Shown: positions 7,444 to 16,418 of the stretch, piece by piece
How the letters are laid out: the number at the start of each line of letters is the position of its first letter
Position numbering within the stretch: the first letter of the stretch is position 1
NCBI RefSeq assembly: GCF_005889725.1
Contig: NZ_VCKX01000008.1
Span: 41,359 to 105,358 of the forward strand
Length of the DNA: 64,000 nucleotides
Direction: 5' to 3'
Source: Nonomuraea zeae
Lineage (GTDB): Bacteria > Actinomycetota > Actinomycetes > Streptosporangiales > Streptosporangiaceae
The notes under the pieces: model-generated
Databases searched by the model: none
What the model saw: the letters and a program-made list of their open reading frames with translations, nothing else
What the model was told of the DNA's origin: nothing
Position numbers and translations under genes: made by a program

Positions 7444-10400
7444 GTGCGGAACGCGTACGAGCCGGACCCGACCCGGTACACAGCGCCCCCGCGACCCGCG
7501 CGACCGCCGCCGTCCCCGGGACCTACGCCATCTCCGCGACCTTCGCCGTCCTCGCGACCTTCGCCGGACTCGCCGATCGGGCTGTGGCCCTCACTGGCGT
7601 CGGCGAGCCGGTCGAAGGTCACCCCTTCCGCCTCCGACGCGGGCCGGCCGCCCTCGGTGACCCGCTCGGGCGGCGCCGGCAGGTGCACCTCGGCGCGGGT
7701 GTTGGGCGGCACGACCACGTCGAGGGCGAACTCCGCGCCCTCCTGCCGCCAGGCGATCTCCACCCGGCCGTGCGGGGTCCGGTGCGCGGTGGTCGCCCAC
7801 GTGATCCCGCCACCGGGGCGCGGGCGCACGACGATGTCGGCGTAGCCGGGCGAGCCCGGCGCGAGCCCGCCGACCGTCCGGTACATCCAGTCGCCGACGG
7901 CGCCGTAGGCGTAGTGGTTGAAGGAGTTCATGCCCGGGTCCTGCAGCCCCCGGTGGTGGCTCCAGGAGTCCCATCGCTCCCACATGGTCGTCGCGTCCCC
8001 GTGCACGACCGGGTAGAGCCAGGACGGGAACGTGTCCTGCGTCAGCAGCCGGTAGGCCACGTCCAGCCGCCCGGTCGAGGTGAGCGCGTCCAGCAGGTAC
8101 GGCGTGCCGAGGAATCCGGTCGACAGGTGACCGCCGCGCGCCTCGATGTCGCCGGCCAGCCGCGCGGCGGCCCTCGGCAGCTCGTGCTCCTCCAGCAGCC
8201 CGGCCGCGATGGCCAGCACGTAGGCGGTCTGGGTGCCGCTCGCCACCACGCCGGGCCCTTCGACGAAGGCCGCACGGAACGCCTTGCGCACCCGCCCGTA
8301 CAGCTCCAGAAGCTCGCGCTCGTCCCCGTCGCGGCCGAGCGCGGCGGCGAGGCTCGCGAGCTGCCGGGCGGACAGCGCGAAGATCGCGGTGCCGACGAGC
8401 CGCTTGGGGGTCTCGGCGCCGATCGACAGCCAGTCGCCGAACCCCTCCTCGGGGAAGACCCCGCACTCGGAACGCCGCTCCAGGTAGCCGAGCCAGCGGC
8501 GCATCGGCTCGAAGCAGGCCGCGGCGACGCCGGTGTCGCCGCGCAGCCGGTGCAGCGTCCACGGCAGCATCACCAGCGCGTCACCCCAGCCGGGCGAGCC
8601 CGCCTCCTTGGGGTTGGGCGACAGGCCGCGCCCCGACAGCACGTCGGGCGCCACGTGCGTGACCGCGCCGTCGTCGCCCTGCGCGTCCACCACGTCGGCC
8701 AGCCAGCTCCGCAGGAACGCGGCGGCGTCGTAGTTGAACAGCGCCGTGGGCGCGAACGCCCAGATGTCGCCGGTCCAGCCGAGCCGCTCGTCGCGCTGCG
8801 GGCAGTCGGTGGGGATCGCCAGGAAGTTGCCCCGCTGCCCCCACACGATGTTGCGCTGCAGCCGGACGAGCCGCTCGTCGGAGCAGGCGAACTCGCCGGC
8901 CGGCTCCATGGCGGCGTAGGCGACCCGGGCTGTGATCGACTCGGGAGCCCCATGCAGCCCCGACACCTCGACGTAGCGGAACCCGTGGAAGGTGAACCGC
9001 GGCTCGAACGTCTCGGTCTCGAACGCCGCCGCCCCGCCTTCGTGCGGGCCGGGTGTCCCTGTTCCTTCGTGCGGGCCGGACGTACCTGTTCCTTCGTGCG
9101 GGCCGGACGTACCTCTTCCTTCGTGCGGGCCGGGCACGTGGGCGCGGGGGAGGAACTCGTCCGTGGCCCTGGCCGAACGCAGGTTCGCCAGGTGCAGCTC
9201 GCCCTCGTGGTCCAGCACCTCGGCGTGGCGCAGCACGACGGGCCGATCGCGGCTCGCGCGGCCGGTCAGCCGGACCCACCCCACCACGTTCTGGCCGAAG
9301 TCCGCGAGCCACACGCCGGGCCGCCGCTCCCACACGGCCACCGGCGCCAGCTCCTCGTGCACCCGGATCGGCGGGGCGACGGCCGAGGTCAGGCGGCCGC
9401 CGGGCGGGCTCACGGGCACCGCGGCCGCCCACCCCGAGTCGTCGAACCCGGGCGCCGTCCAGCCGGAGGGCTCGGCGGCCAGGTCCTGGCGCTCGCCGTT
9501 CTGCAGGTCGGCGTAGCGGATCGCGCCCGACCCCGCCCGCCACTCCGGGTCGGTGCACACCCTGGTCACGGTGCCGTCGTCGTGCAGGATCTCCAGCTCG
9601 GCGCGAAAGGCCAGTCGCCTGCCGTACTGGAAGGGGCCGAACCAGCTGATGTTGCCCGCGTACCAGCCGTCGGCGAGGATCGCGCCGAGCGCGTTGCGCC
9701 CTTCCGACACCAGCGCCGTCACGTCGTAGGTCTGGTACGTGACGCGGTGGCGGTAGTCGGTCCAGCCGGGCGCGAGGTGGTCGGCGCCCACCCGGACCCC
9801 GTTCAGATGCGTCTCGTAGACGCCGAGCGCGGTCGCGTACAGCCTGGCCCTGCGCACCGGCGATGGCACGTCGAACTCGCGCCGCAGGTAGGGGCTGGGC
9901 CGGTCGCCGATCGCCGCGCGGCCGTGCGGCGGGTCGCCGTGCAGCCCGGTCTCCTCCGCCAGCGCCCACCCGGAGTCGTCGAACCCCGGCCGCTCGAACC
10001 CGGCGGCCGGGTCGTCACTGGTCCGCCACCGGCCGCTCGACGTCACGGTCACCGCGGTCTCCCCGGCCACCGGCACGAGCTGCGGCAGCACCGGCCGGCC
10101 CTCGACGACGACCTCCAGCCGCACGCACAGCCCCGACCCGCCGGACCTGATCGCCAGCACGTTCTCGCCGGGGCCCACCAGGTCGCCCGCGTCGGCGACG
10201 AATGCCCCGTCCCGTGTCTCACCCGGCACCGGCACTCCGTTGAGATGCACCTCGACGCCGGACCCGCCGCCGATCACCAGCCACGCCGACAACGGCCGCG
10301 CGCCGCCCGGCACGGCGAACCGGGTACGGAACGCCCCCGTCGCCGACGCGGACGGCCCGAGCCGGTCGGCCACCCAGATGCGCGGCACGTTGTCCAACGA

Positions 10401-10862
10401 CGGCAACCGCTGCGACCCCGGCACCGCCGGCGTGCCGATCCAGTCCGCCGTCCAGCCGGTGGCGTCGATCAGCCCGGTCTCGAACCAGTGCGCCGGGCTC
10501 CACCCCGACCAGGCGCCGCTCTCGTCGGCCACCCGCACCCGCCACTGGTAGCGGGTCCGCGGGCGCAGCTCCGCGCCGGCGTACGGGATGTCGTACGTAG
10601 CGGCCGAGGTCACGACGCCACTGTCCCAGACCCGTCCCGCGCCCACGCTCTCGTCAGCGTTCTCGTCTGCGTTCTCGTCGACGGGGCCGCCGACGGGGTC
10701 GTCAACGGGGTCGCACTCCCGTGCCACCACCAGCCGGTACGCACTCTGCGCCCGCCCACGCCCGGCCCCGGCGAGCCGCCACGAGAACGCCGGGGCGCCC
10801 GTGTCCAGGCCCAGCGGCTCGGCCAGTCCGTCCACCCGCAGATCGGTCACGGCCAGATTCAT
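7437..10862 (-). CDS. Alpha-L-rhamnosidase, GH78
   Basis: This 1141-residue enzyme starts MNLAVTDLRVDG, the usual N-terminus of bacterial GH78 rhamnosidases, and has no signal peptide. Beta-sandwich modules come first, with TWRASWI-like stretches such as TGWTADWIG and PSPYLRREF. The helical barrel follows and carries the diagnostic TDCPQRDERLGWTGD block that contains the general acid glutamate. It cleaves terminal alpha-L-rhamnose from plant glycosides or rhamnogalacturonan fragments, here inside the cell. The ATG at 10862 is supported by GGAGG seven bases upstream. Odd points are four GPHEG repeats (27 bp each, 9037-9133) in a loop and a short acidic insert, DENADENADES, near residue 60. Two LacI-type operators lie just upstream. 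Confidence 0.93.
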   Translation of the reverse strand: MNLAVTDLRVDGLAEPLGLDTGAPAFSWRLAGAGRGRAQSAYRLVVARECDPVDDPVGGPVDENADENADESVGAGRVWDSGVVTSAATYDIPYAGAELRPRTRYQWRVRVADESGAWSGWSPAHWFETGLIDATGWTADWIGTPAVPGSQRLPSLDNVPRIWVADRLGPSASATGAFRTRFAVPGGARPLSAWLVIGGGSGVEVHLNGVPVPGETRDGAFVADAGDLVGPGENVLAIRSGGSGLCVRLEVVVEGRPVLPQLVPVAGETAVTVTSSGRWRTSDDPAAGFERPGFDDSGWALAEETGLHGDPPHGRAAIGDRPSPYLRREFDVPSPVRRARLYATALGVYETHLNGVRVGADHLAPGWTDYRHRVTYQTYDVTALVSEGRNALGAILADGWYAGNISWFGPFQYGRRLAFRAELEILHDDGTVTRVCTDPEWRAGSGAIRYADLQNGERQDLAAEPSGWTAPGFDDSGWAAAVPVSPPGGRLTSAVAPPIRVHEELAPVAVWERRPGVWLADFGQNVVGWVRLTGRASRDRPVVLRHAEVLDHEGELHLANLRSARATDEFLPRAHVPGPHEGRGTSGPHEGTGTSGPHEGTGTPGPHEGGAAAFETETFEPRFTFHGFRYVEVSGLHGAPESITARVAYAAMEPAGEFACSDERLVRLQRNIVWGQRGNFLAIPTDCPQRDERLGWTGDIWAFAPTALFNYDAAAFLRSWLADVVDAQGDDGAVTHVAPDVLSGRGLSPNPKEAGSPGWGDALVMLPWTLHRLRGDTGVAAACFEPMRRWLGYLERRSECGVFPEEGFGDWLSIGAETPKRLVGTAIFALSARQLASLAAALGRDGDERELLELYGRVRKAFRAAFVEGPGVVASGTQTAYVLAIAAGLLEEHELPRAAARLAGDIEARGGHLSTGFLGTPYLLDALTSTGRLDVAYRLLTQDTFPSWLYPVVHGDATTMWERWDSWSHHRGLQDPGMNSFNHYAYGAVGDWMYRTVGGLAPGSPGYADIVVRPRPGGGITWATTAHRTPHGRVEIAWRQEGAEFALDVVVPPNTRAEVHLPAPPERVTEGGRPASEAEGVTFDRLADASEGHSPIGESGEGREDGEGRGDGVGPGDGGGRAGRGGAVYRVGSGSYAFRTF
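9037..9133. repeat. Four in-frame 27-bp tandem repeats in the rhamnosidase gene
   Basis: The unit CCTTCGTGCGGGCCGG begins at 9037, 9064, 9091 and 9118, a strict 27-bp period. On the coding strand it gives a nine-residue GPHEGTGTS-type repeat in a surface loop between the beta modules and the catalytic barrel. Copy number is probably variable between strains. Confidence 0.85.
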
Positions 10863-10877
10863 GAGTGACCTCCAGAT

Positions 10878-10893
10878 ATTGAAACATTTCAAT
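10878..10893. promoter_or_regulatory. LacI-type operator before the rhamnosidase gene
   Basis: ATTGAAACATTTCAAT is a dyad with perfect 7-bp arms, 15 bp upstream of the GH78 ATG. Confidence 0.75.
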
Positions 10894-10966
10894 CGAAGGC
10901 ACCGTAAGCAACGCGAGGTCTCTCCGTCAATGCTCCGCCGACCGGCCGTCGTGGGGACGTCACTTC

Positions 10967-10982
10967 TCTGAAACATTTCAAC
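10967..10982. promoter_or_regulatory. LacI-type operator before the regulator gene
   Basis: TCTGAAACATTTCAAC lies between the divergent rhamnosidase and LacI genes, 49 bp before the preferred regulator start. With the site at 10878 it gives the pair of operators expected for divergent control and autoregulation. Confidence 0.7.
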
Positions 10983-11031
10983 AGATAGACTGGTGACCCA
11001 CCTACCGTGTGATCAGAAGGGCTGTCCGCCG

Positions 11032-12066
11032 GTGATCGACATCCACAAGCCGGGCGAGCGCCGTCGGCTCAGCATGGTCGACGTCGCGGCCCATGCGGGC
11101 GTGTCCGTGGGCACGGTCTCCAACGTGCTCAACCGGCCCGAGCTGGTCGCGGAGCGGACGCTGCGCCGGGTCAGGGCCTCGATCAAGGCGCTCGGCTTCG
11201 TGCCCAGCGCGCCCGCCCGGCAGCTGCGCGGCGGCTCCGGCCGCTCGGTGGGCGTCATGGTGCGCGACATCGGCAACCCGTTCTTCTCCGAGGTGCTGCC
11301 CGGCATCGAGACCCGGCTGTCGCAGGAGGAGCTGCTGCTGGTGCTGTGCAGCTCCAGCGACTCGATCGAGAAGGAGGCCTACTACCTCCAGATCCTCGAG
11401 CAGCACCGCGTGCCCGGCATCCTCATCACGCCCGCGGGGCAGGACATCTCCCACCTGGTGGAGCTGCGCAGGCGCGGGATCGGCATGGTGCTGCTCGACC
11501 GGCCCGACCCCGACTCGCAGCTCTGCGCGGTCGCGGTCGACAACGTCAGGGGCGGCGAGCTGGCCGGCGCGCACCTGCTCTCGCTCGGCCACCGGCGCAT
11601 CGGCTTCTTCAACGGGCCGTCGATCGTGCGGCAGTGCGCCGACCGCAGGGAAGGGCTGATCAAGGCGGTCCGCGCGGCCGGGCTCGACCCGGCCGAGGTG
11701 ATCACCGAGATCACCCTGCCCGCGCTGACCCCCCGGGAGGGCGAGGCCGCGCTGGAGCGGCTGCCCGGCAAGCACCGGCCGACGGCGCTGTTCTGCGTCA
11801 ACGACACCGTGGCGCTGGGCGCGCTGCGCGGGCTGGAGCAGCGCGGCGTCCGGGTTCCGCACGACATGGCGGTCATGGGCTACGACGACGTCGAGTTCGC
11901 GGCGCTGCTGTCGCCGTCGCTCACCTCGGTCCGCCAGCCGAAGCATCAGCTCGGCCAGGCGGCGGCCGAGCTGCTGCTGACCGACGCCAGGGGCGACGCG
12001 AGCCACTGGCATCAGGAGATCGTCTTCCAGCCCGAGCTGGTGGTCAGGGCCTCGACGACCGCCTAG
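11032..12066 (+). CDS. LacI-family transcriptional regulator
   Basis: The protein has an N-terminal LacI helix-turn-helix ([21 protein letters not shown]) and a periplasmic-binding-protein-like effector domain beginning [15 protein letters not shown]. Hinge-helix residues APARQLRGG are present. I prefer the GTG at 11032 (344 residues) because AGAAGGG lies ten bases upstream; the GTG at 10993 lacks a ribosome-binding site. It is divergent from the rhamnosidase gene, and seven similar dyads surround it. I infer it represses the whole locus from 942 to 13826 and is released by a rhamnose-type sugar or oligosaccharide. The stop codon itself overlaps one of the putative operators. Confidence 0.9.
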   Translation: MIDIHKPGERRRLSMVDVAAHAGVSVGTVSNVLNRPELVAERTLRRVRASIKALGFVPSAPARQLRGGSGRSVGVMVRDIGNPFFSEVLPGIETRLSQEELLLVLCSSSDSIEKEAYYLQILEQHRVPGILITPAGQDISHLVELRRRGIGMVLLDRPDPDSQLCAVAVDNVRGGELAGAHLLSLGHRRIGFFNGPSIVRQCADRREGLIKAVRAAGLDPAEVITEITLPALTPREGEAALERLPGKHRPTALFCVNDTVALGALRGLEQRGVRVPHDMAVMGYDDVEFAALLSPSLTSVRQPKHQLGQAAAELLLTDARGDASHWHQEIVFQPELVVRASTTA

Positions 12067-12078
12067 ACACGTTTCAAC
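12063..12078. promoter_or_regulatory. Half-conserved LacI-type operator
   Basis: CTAGACACGTTTCAAC keeps the right half of the consensus fully (ACGTTTCAA). It overlaps the regulator stop codon and lies 81 bp upstream of the second hydrolase gene. Confidence 0.5.
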
Positions 12079-12130
12079 GGCAAGCTGCCCAGATAACTGG
12101 GGGTTGCCCGGTGCCCGTTCCCGGGTCATT

Positions 12131-12146
12131 GTTGAGACGTTTAAAT
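12131..12146. promoter_or_regulatory. LacI-type operator before the second secreted hydrolase
   Basis: GTTGAGACGTTTAAAT matches the consensus at 13 of 16 positions, 12 bp upstream of the ATG at 12159 and touching its AGGAGG ribosome-binding site, so binding would block both transcription and start-up. Confidence 0.65.
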
Positions 12147-12158
12147 TCAGGAGGTCTC

Positions 12159-13826
12159 ATGCGCTGGGTCGTCCATCTCGCCGTCTTCCTCTTACTCCTC
12201 GCCGGCCAGCTCGCCGCCGGACCCGCACAGGCCGCACAAGCCGCGCGTGTACAAGCCAGGCCCGCACAAACCGCACAGGCCGCGCCCGCACAGGCCGGGC
12301 CCGCGCAAGCTAGGCCCGCACGAGCCGCGCCCGCGCAGGCCGCTGCCGCGCTCCCGTACCCGACTCGATCCGACTACCGCATCAAGGGCCTGCAGCCCGA
12401 CTTCTGGCCGGACAAGAACGAGATCGCCGGCAACAACACCGGCGGCGTCGCCATGAACCTCATCTGGGCCGACTGGGAGCCCAGCGTGAAGACGCCGCCC
12501 TGCGCGGCGGGCGCCCAGGAGTTCGGCGGACGCTGCTACACGGTCAGCTCCGCCGTCGACGCCGCGATCAAGGACTGGACGAGCCGCGGCCTCGTCGTCA
12601 CCGCCGTCGTCTACGGCACCCCCGCCTGGGCCAGGCAGGGCCGCGTCTGCACACCGGCCGCCCCCGGGTTCGAGCTGTTCTGCGTGCCGAACGACCCCGC
12701 CGAGTACGGACGCTTCGCCGGCATGCTCGCCCAGCGCTACGACGGGCAGCACGGCAACGGCCGCATCGCCGACTTCGTCATCATGAACGAGGTGAACAGC
12801 AACGCCTGGTTCGACATCGGCTGCGGCCAGGGCACGGCGTGCGACACCACGGCCTGGCTGAACACGATCGCCTCCGTCTACAACGCCGCCTACGACGCGA
12901 TCATCGCGCAGCAGTCCACGGCCAAGGTGCTGACCTCGCTCGACCACTACTTCGGCACGGCCTACGACCAGCCCGCGAGCTCCGAGGCCAAGCTGTCGGG
13001 CATGACCGTGCTCCGCGGCCTCGCCGCCCGCGCCGGCGGCCGGGCCTGGCGGGTGGCCTACCACCCGTACCCGCCGAACCTGCTGGCGCCCGCGTTCTCC
13101 GCCGACGACTTCCCGCGGGTCACCTACGGCAACCTCGGTGTCCTGCTGGGCTGGCTGCGGCAGCAGTTCCCGAGCACGCCGTCGGCCTGGCAGGTGCAGC
13201 TCACCGAGAGCGGGGTCAACTCGCTGTCGCCGTCGTCGGAGTCCGCCCAGTCCTCCCAGCTGTGCAACTCCTTCCGCAACGTGCTCGGCACGCCGGGCAT
13301 CGAGAGCTACATCTGGCACCGCATGTCCGACCATCCCGACGAGACGGCCGCCGGGCTGGGCGTGGGCCTGCGGCGGGCCGACGGGTCCGCCAAGCCGGCC
13401 TGGGCCACCTGGGCACTGGCGAACCGGAACGACCTGTCGCCGCCACAGCTGTCGTGCGGCTTCGAGGACCTGCCCCACACCCGGCTCCGCCGCGGCTACA
13501 ACGCGAGCAAGGGGCACGTGGCCAGCTCCCGCCTGCTGCCGGCCGGCTTCACCCAGGAGCGCACCTGGCGGCTGCTGCGCAACCAGGCCGCCGGCACGGT
13601 GCCGCTCTACGAATGCAAGGTCGGCGCCCACACCCTGCTCACGCGTGACCCCGGCTGCGAGGGCCAGTTCGCGATGGGCCCGGTCGGGCACGTCCACACC
13701 ACGCAGGTCTCCGGCTCGGTCCCGCTCTACCGCTGCCGCGCGGCGAGCGGCGACCACCTCGTCACCGACAACGCCAACTGCGAGGGCCTGATCTACGAGC
13801 AACTGCTGGGCTACGCGCTGCCCTGA
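12159..13826 (+). CDS. Secreted DUF5722-like hydrolase with Ala/Pro/Gln linker and Cys-bearing C-terminal repeats
   Basis: The 555-residue protein has a signal peptide ([20 protein letters not shown]). Next comes a low-complexity Ala-Gln-Pro-Arg stretch to about residue 64. The catalytic domain resembles the hydrolase at 942-4028; candidate glutamates are E211 in VIMNEVNS and E350 in [10 protein letters not shown]. Both proteins share a YHPYP motif. After about residue 465 two PLY(E/R)C units of about 40 residues follow, each with an HxL(L/V)T(R/D)xxxCEG pattern, resembling DUF5648-type repeats that often sit on secreted hydrolases. AGGAGG precedes the ATG. It is the only gene of the locus transcribed with the regulator, and a LacI-type operator overlaps its leader. 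The substrate is unknown. Confidence 0.75.
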   Translation: MRWVVHLAVFLLLLAGQLAAGPAQAAQAARVQARPAQTAQAAPAQAGPAQARPARAAPAQAAAALPYPTRSDYRIKGLQPDFWPDKNEIAGNNTGGVAMNLIWADWEPSVKTPPCAAGAQEFGGRCYTVSSAVDAAIKDWTSRGLVVTAVVYGTPAWARQGRVCTPAAPGFELFCVPNDPAEYGRFAGMLAQRYDGQHGNGRIADFVIMNEVNSNAWFDIGCGQGTACDTTAWLNTIASVYNAAYDAIIAQQSTAKVLTSLDHYFGTAYDQPASSEAKLSGMTVLRGLAARAGGRAWRVAYHPYPPNLLAPAFSADDFPRVTYGNLGVLLGWLRQQFPSTPSAWQVQLTESGVNSLSPSSESAQSSQLCNSFRNVLGTPGIESYIWHRMSDHPDETAAGLGVGLRRADGSAKPAWATWALANRNDLSPPQLSCGFEDLPHTRLRRGYNASKGHVASSRLLPAGFTQERTWRLLRNQAAGTVPLYECKVGAHTLLTRDPGCEGQFAMGPVGHVHTTQVSGSVPLYRCRAASGDHLVTDNANCEGLIYEQLLGYALP

Positions 13827-13830
13827 TCCC

Positions 13831-13864
13831 GTCAGCTCCCGTCAGCTCCCGTCAGCTCCTGTCA
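13831..13864. repeat. 10-bp tandem repeat between convergent genes
   Basis: GTCAGCTCCC is repeated at 13831, 13841 and (one change) 13851, running into the stop codon of the minus-strand gene. No hairpin is visible, so this gap seems to lack a classic terminator. Confidence 0.7.
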
Positions 13865-14635
13865 CTTCAGGTCGGTGCCGGCGGCGAGGCTCTGGCGATG
13901 TCGCCGGTGAGCCTCGCCGACCTGGCCCAGGAGATCGACCAGGTCGGCGCGTTCGGCGGGGGTCAGGGCGGCGTACGGCGCGGCGGCGAGCTGGTCGGTG
14001 AGCCTCCGCGCTCCCACCAGAGCGGCCGCGGAGCCCGGTGGCAGGGCGGGCCAGGGCAGGCGCCAGCCGTTGGCCTCGGCCTTGCCCACCCCGGGGCCGG
14101 CCAGGATGGTCGTCAGCGGAGTGAGCCCATGGGCCAGGACGGCGGTCAGGTGGCAGCCGCCTCGGTGCTCGCGCAGACGCAGCAGCGCCAGCCCCGCACG
14201 TGCTGCCGGGTCGCCGTCCTGGACGACATGGGCGCGCCAGGCGGCGAACAGCGGCAGCCCGGCCGGCTCCGCCGCCGCCACGACCATCTCGGCCAGGCCG
14301 GCCAGCCGCTCCAGCCCCGGCAGCCCGCCGTAGACGGTGCGGGCCCAGCGCGCGCACTCCTCGACGTCGGCCCGCACGATGGCGGCGAGCGGGAGCGCGG
14401 CCCTGGCCGCGTCCCACGAGTCGTGTACGAGATCGGGCGCAAAAAATCCGCAGGCGGCGGCGACGACCTCGGGCCCGACCTCGCCGAGCACCCCGGCCCG
14501 GCCGCCGAAGTAGAACGGCCAGCGGGAGAGCCCGAGTTGCCGCCCGCGGGCCCGGTAGAGCGGGTCATGGCCGAACGCCGCCCCCGCTTCGGTCACGACG
14601 TCCTTGGTGTGCCGGACCACGTCGTCAGGCGTCAT
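13862..14635 (-). CDS. SCO6745-family protein of unknown function
   Basis: The 257-residue, helix-rich protein resembles the actinomycete SCO6745 family (also related to SalK-type proteins). It has the typical opening (DDVVRHTKDVVTEAGAAFGHDPLY), followed by LGLSRWPFYFGGRAGVLG and VVAAACGFFAPDLV. No catalytic motif is known for the family. I chose the ATG at 14635 because a GGGGTGG-like sequence precedes it; an upstream alternative would add nine residues. It is convergent with the hydrolase gene and divergent from the polygalacturonase gene. No functional link to either is evident. Confidence 0.65.
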   Translation of the reverse strand: MTPDDVVRHTKDVVTEAGAAFGHDPLYRARGRQLGLSRWPFYFGGRAGVLGEVGPEVVAAACGFFAPDLVHDSWDAARAALPLAAIVRADVEECARWARTVYGGLPGLERLAGLAEMVVAAAEPAGLPLFAAWRAHVVQDGDPAARAGLALLRLREHRGGCHLTAVLAHGLTPLTTILAGPGVGKAEANGWRLPWPALPPGSAAALVGARRLTDQLAAAPYAALTPAERADLVDLLGQVGEAHRRHRQSLAAGTDLK

Positions 14636-14811
14636 GCGGACGCCACCCCCCGCCAGATGCACGGCAGTGCCTCATGGGGACATCCTGCCGCAGCCGAGGC
14701 GATCAGCAACCGATTGCAGCTTGTTTCCAGGCCATATGTCGGGAATACGGCTAGATCACTGCAAGGGGTCGACATATCATCCGGGATGTTCCGAGCGGGT
14801 TGGGAGCCCTC

Positions 14812-16239
14812 ATGCTGAGCCGCCGCAACGCCATGCGCGCCATGACCATGTCCGCCTTGACCATGTCCGCCTTCGCCGTCCCGTCGCTCGCCCCCGAAAT
14901 CGCACACGCACTGACCGGAGACGATCCGTGGGCGCGGGCCGACCGCGTCGCGGCGCGGGTGCGCGGGCCGAAGTTCCCGCGCCGCCGGTTCGACATCAGG
15001 AGGTTCGGCGCCGTCGGGGACGGCGTGACGGACTGCACGGCGGCCATCCGCTCCGCGATCAGGGCGTGTCACGAGGCGGGCGGCGGGCACGTGGACGTGC
15101 CGGAAGGACGGTTCGCGACCGGCGCCGTCCACCTGCTGAGCAACGTGGACCTGCACGTCGCCGCCGGTGCCCGGCTGCTGTTCAGCACCGACCCGAAGGC
15201 GTACCTGCCGCTGGTGCTGACCAGGTTCGAGGGTGTCGAGCTGTACAACTACTCGCCGCTGATCTACGCCTACGGGCAGCGGAACATCGCGGTGACCGGG
15301 CAGGGCGTGCTCGACGGGCAGGCGGACAACGATCACTGGTGGCCGTGGAAGGGCTCGGACAGCTACGGCTGGGAGCCCGGCGAGCCGCGCCAGGCGGAGG
15401 CCAGGGCCGCGCTCTTCGCCCAGGCCGAGCAGGGGGTGCCGGTCGAGCGGCGGGCGTACGGGGAGGGCGGCTACCTGCGCCCGTCCTTCGTCCAGCCCTA
15501 CCGGTGCCGCGACGTGCTGATCGAGGGCGTCACCATCGTCAACTCGCCGATGTGGGAGATCCATCCCACCCTCTCGGAGAACGTGCTCGTGCAGAACGTC
15601 ACGGTCGAGACGCACGGCCCGAACAACGACGGCTGCAACCCGGAGTCCAGCCGGATGGTGGTGATCCGCGGCTGCACGTTCGACACCGGGGACGACTGCA
15701 TCGCGATCAAGTCGGGTCGCAACGCCGACGGACGCCGGGTGAACGTGCCCAGCGAGTACATCCTCGTCGAGGGCTGCACCTTCCGCGACGGGCACGGCGG
15801 CATGACGATCGGCAGCGAGATGTCCGGCGGCGTGCGCGAGGTCTTCATCAGGGACTGCGCGATGTCCAGCCCCGACCTCGACATCGCGCTGCGGTTCAAG
15901 ACGAACTCCGTGCGCGGCGGCTTCATCGAGGGCTTCCACGCGAGGAACCTGGAGATCGGCCAGGTCGGCGGCTCGGTCATCGACGTCGACTTCTCCTACG
16001 AGGAGGGGCCGGGGCACGGCTTCAACCCGGAGGTGGGCGGGATCGACGTGCGGGACGTGACCGTACGGACCGCCAGGCGGGCGCTCAACCTGCGCGGTTA
16101 CGCCGACGCGCCGATCCGCGAGGTCAGGCTGACCGACGTGGACTTCGGCACGACCGCGGAGCCGAGCGTGGTGCAGCACGTCGAGAGCCTGGTGCTGGAG
16201 AACGTCCTGGCCAACGGCGTGCCGCTGGTCGTGCCCTGA
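14812..16239 (+). CDS. GH28 polygalacturonase-like hydrolase
   Basis: The 475-residue protein has a right-handed beta-helix pattern typical of GH28. The start FGAVGDGVTDCTAAI is the pectate-lyase/GH28 opening. Catalytic aspartates are D273 in GPNNDG, and D294 and D295 in TGDDC; the histidine is H328 in GHGG, and RFKTN replaces the usual RIK. Family role: hydrolysis of alpha-1,4-linked galacturonosyl or related bonds in pectin. The N-terminus MLSRRNAMRAMTMSALTMSA with a following ALA-like site looks like a Tat-type signal, so export is likely. GGGAG precedes the ATG at 14812 by five bases. It lacks the LacI-type operator of the neighbouring locus, so its control may be separate. Confidence 0.88.
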   Translation: MLSRRNAMRAMTMSALTMSAFAVPSLAPEIAHALTGDDPWARADRVAARVRGPKFPRRRFDIRRFGAVGDGVTDCTAAIRSAIRACHEAGGGHVDVPEGRFATGAVHLLSNVDLHVAAGARLLFSTDPKAYLPLVLTRFEGVELYNYSPLIYAYGQRNIAVTGQGVLDGQADNDHWWPWKGSDSYGWEPGEPRQAEARAALFAQAEQGVPVERRAYGEGGYLRPSFVQPYRCRDVLIEGVTIVNSPMWEIHPTLSENVLVQNVTVETHGPNNDGCNPESSRMVVIRGCTFDTGDDCIAIKSGRNADGRRVNVPSEYILVEGCTFRDGHGGMTIGSEMSGGVREVFIRDCAMSSPDLDIALRFKTNSVRGGFIEGFHARNLEIGQVGGSVIDVDFSYEEGPGHGFNPEVGGIDVRDVTVRTARRALNLRGYADAPIREVRLTDVDFGTTAEPSVVQHVESLVLENVLANGVPLVVP

Positions 16240-16308
16240 CCGGCGTGCCGATCGCGCTCGCCGAGGGGATTCGTCCGATAGTCCGGGCATTGCCGGATGT
16301 GCGTCCCC

Positions 16309-16331
16309 TATGATGCATCACCTGATCAGGT
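16309..16331 (+). promoter_or_regulatory. Promoter -10 and palindrome before the SARP-type regulator
   Basis: TATGAT at 16309-16314 is a good -10 element. ACCTGATCAGGT at 16320-16331 is a perfect 12-bp palindrome near the expected transcription start. No well-spaced -35 is visible. The dyad is a candidate operator. Confidence 0.45.
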
Positions 16332-16418
16332 AACGCCTTCGCGAGCGGGATGCGGTTCTCGCCGATTCGCGGCAGGCGACAGTCCGCGGAGGAGACGAGC
16401 GCGTCGCCGTGTTGCCCG

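Noticed and set aside
9037..9133. CRISPR-like array
   Set aside because: The repeats are adjacent without unique spacers and stay in frame inside a GH78 gene.
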